From Maniola hyperantus (lineage: Eukaryota > Arthropoda > Insecta > Lepidoptera > Nymphalidae), in assembly GCF_902806685.2 (NCBI RefSeq), contig NC_048538.1:17422001-17486000 (forward strand): a DNA stretch of 64,000 nt, read 5' to 3'. Of the stretch, positions 62,401 to 64,000 are shown piece after piece. A model generated the notes under the pieces. That model ran no database searches and was not told the DNA's origin. It worked only from the letters and a program-made list of their open reading frames with translations. Both the position numbers and the translations under genes were made by a program. Each line of letters opens with the position of its first letter. Position 1 is the stretch's first letter.

Positions 62401-63285
62401 GTACCACATTCTAGCAAATAAACTCTACTTTTTTATTTCTACACTAGTTCATGTATCAAGTACTTACCTACATAATAATCTAATTGTTTTCTTGATTCTA
62501 CTTTAATATAGGTAGGTGCCTATTTGGTTTAAAGTATTTCATATCACTTATTACCTTATTTCGATTTTAAAATACAAGGTGTTAGTACTACGGTGCGTTG
62601 CATCCAGTCTTGAAATCAATACTAATACTACTTATAACTTCATAGATCAAATCTTGGGCTAGGTATGTCCCTACATAATAATCCATTAAAGCGGTCAGGA
62701 TAAAACTATAATCCCTTACTTTGAACTCTCAAATAAGTCATAATGCTGATATCTACTTACTATTAATAATTATAGCCTTCACTTACTCTGTTCTAAAAGT
62801 ATCAATTGGTAATATTGTGACTTATCAAATACCTACTTAGGTATTTTGATGCAGTAATCTTACATTAGGCACTCTTAATATTCACCCATGCTTTAATGAA
62901 CATCCACTGTAAGAAGGTAAGTACACAGATTCACCGCTTTCAATACAACCTATGGATGCATTGGACCCATCGACCTACGTACTTCTGCTTGTTCCAGACA
63001 GTATAAGGTGCTTTCCTCCAACCAATCTCTTGAGTAGTTGCGTTGGAGACAAGTCCTCCAACTCGACACAGGTCTACTCAAGTACTCCCAAAGTAATAGT
63101 GTAGCACCATTGCAGTTTGTATGTATTTCATATTCACTTTGTTATTCGTTCAGGTAGATTTCTTCATATAATTTCCGATATAAGTACCTAATAAATATGT
63201 TGCTATGCGTCTTGTACAGGCACTTTTAACATCTTCCAGGATAGACCCCGCATTTTTGGGCATGAATCACATCCAATCTTCTGAT

Positions 63286-63538
63286 ATAAACAACTTAACC
63301 TCCAATCCGGGTTTATTAGTCTTGGGATGACCCTAGTATGAATCAAACGCAGTTCCAATGTCCACAGTCTTATATTCAGGTACACTTGTCACATCCACTT
63401 AGTTTATATCTAGCTTAATTAATCACCTAGTACTTATATCTCGCTTAATTACTTTTATATCGTTCCTTTTTTACTCCCGCGCGCTCTCGCACCTCGACTC
63501 GCGGGTGACAGCTGGCCGGTTTTTCTGTGTTGCCCACA
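63286..63538 (-). repeat. 5' LTR (minus orientation)
   Basis: Matches 54430-54682 at every position I compared (offset 8856). The adjoining internal sequence on the minus strand begins TCAGAAGATTGGATGTG, where the primer-binding site should be; no matching tRNA was assigned. Confidence 0.85.
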
Positions 63539-63729
63539 ATAGTTTAGTTTACCTGCTCTTTTTTGTCTCTCTGTCAGCGCGCTGTAGGTATCTCGTGAAC
63601 TCTAAAAGGTGGAGAGTGGAAATTTTCATAGCGTGTGTATTTCTATTAATGCATATTTAATTTTTAAAAATATTAAAAAGTATTAAAAATATTAGTTACA
63701 TAGTATCTATTATGTTCTTTTCATGAGTA

Positions 63730-63890
63730 TTTCGGTCTTCTTTTTGTTCCTATTCTACTCCCTTTACAACCTCTCGCACTGCCAAGGGTCACTGGTAGAG
63801 ATCTCTGGTAGAGAGGTATCTCTCTCTAGTAAGTGCTTCGCTATCCACTTTTGCTCTCTTTTTCTCTTTACTGTAAATATTTTTGGGACA
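63730..63890 (+). mobile_element. Probable LINE 3' UTR fragment
   Basis: CTCGCACTGCCAAGGGTCAC, two GGTAGAGA blocks, AAGTGCTTCGCTATCCAC and TTTACTGTAAATATTTTT resemble a common lepidopteran LINE tail. Identification is weak. The 190 bp before it are AT-rich without features. Confidence 0.35.
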
Positions 63891-63911
63891 AATAAAAAAA
63901 GTATCTACATA

Positions 63912-63960
63912 ACCTTGTTACTATGGATCGGAACCCTTCCGTCCGAGGCCGATTCGCACT
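63912..63960 (-). mobile_element. X1 scrap
   Basis: GGATCGGAACCCTTCCGTCC and GGCCGATTCGCACTTTT are the minus-strand 5' end of X1 with the middle missing. Confidence 0.45.
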
Positions 63961-64000
63961 TTTCTCCACGGGATTTCAAAAACATAAATCCACGCGGGCG
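63961..64000 (+). mobile_element. H2 fragment cut by window end
   Basis: CCACGGGATTTCAAAAACAT and AATCCACGCGGGCG are the last third of H2. The terminus lies beyond the window. Confidence 0.5.

Larger units (their letters stand above)
54430..63538 (-). mobile_element. Large non-autonomous LTR retrotransposon (LARD-like), 9.1 kb
   Basis: Two 253-bp direct repeats (54430-54682 and 63286-63538) that read as identical bound about 8.6 kb of AT-rich DNA. ATAGT is duplicated outside both ends (54425-54429 and 63539-63543); 4 or 5 bp depends on the boundary chosen. On the minus strand the repeats start TGTGGGCAAC, carry a TATA-like ATATAAAAG and an AATAAA, as LTRs do, so the element lies in minus orientation with its 5' LTR at 63.3-63.5 kb. 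I find no gag, protease, reverse transcriptase or integrase motif. Primer-binding and polypurine tracts are not clear. A copia-type origin is a guess from the TSD length. LTR identity suggests a recent insertion using proteins from elsewhere. Confidence 0.8.

Overview
The window looks like intergenic or long-intron nuclear DNA of a moth or butterfly (Lepidoptera). It is AT-rich. From about 1 to 54.4 kb it is packed with repeat families typical of lepidopteran genomes: short Helitron-like elements ending in a GC hairpin plus CTAGT, several tRNA-headed SINEs, RTE-, CR1/Jockey- and R1-type LINE remnants, foldback and TIR MITEs, and GACT, GATGAT and GAAA tracts. I found no intact host protein-coding gene. 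Family names used here (H1-H4, X1-X3, SINE-1 to SINE-4, MITE-1 to MITE-3, LT1-LT2) are local labels, not database names.

Layout. 1-10 kb: Helitron-like copies, a 130-bp-arm inverted repeat (3.8-4.1 kb) and several foldback MITEs. 10-24 kb: many H1/H2 copies, RTE LINE 3' ends, two copies of MITE-2 across the window, a nested X2/MITE-1/micro-insertion (17.4-18.0 kb) and GC-rich patches at 14.8, 19.4 and 22.6 kb that may be regulatory or a small exon. 24-36 kb: SINE-1, SINE-3 and a Helitron>SINE-2>R1-LINE nest (31.0-32.1 kb) in which the LINE has a perfect 15-bp target-site duplication (TSD) and a 61-nt poly(A). 36-54 kb: a second X2 copy carrying SINE-4, a 59-bp-arm palindrome, a CR1/Jockey-like reverse transcriptase relic, a hAT-type MITE with 8-bp TSD, a 5'-inverted SINE-4, a SINE-1 split by X1, and a pure 300-bp hexanucleotide tract. 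54.43-63.54 kb: one large LTR-bounded element in minus orientation, with LTRs that read as identical, a 5-bp TSD and about 8.6 kb of essentially non-coding AT-rich interior holding a 13-copy minisatellite with a 160-bp higher-order period. After it come a LINE tail and fragments of X1 and H2 cut by the window edge.

The window is best read as a record of successive insertions. Insertion order can be reconstructed at several loci. The two observations I consider most novel are the large non-autonomous LTR element and a family of roughly 20-30-bp micro-insertions (four copies), of which the clearest is flanked by a perfect 8-bp direct repeat. All family assignments rest on reading motifs by eye. 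No database or alignment search was possible.
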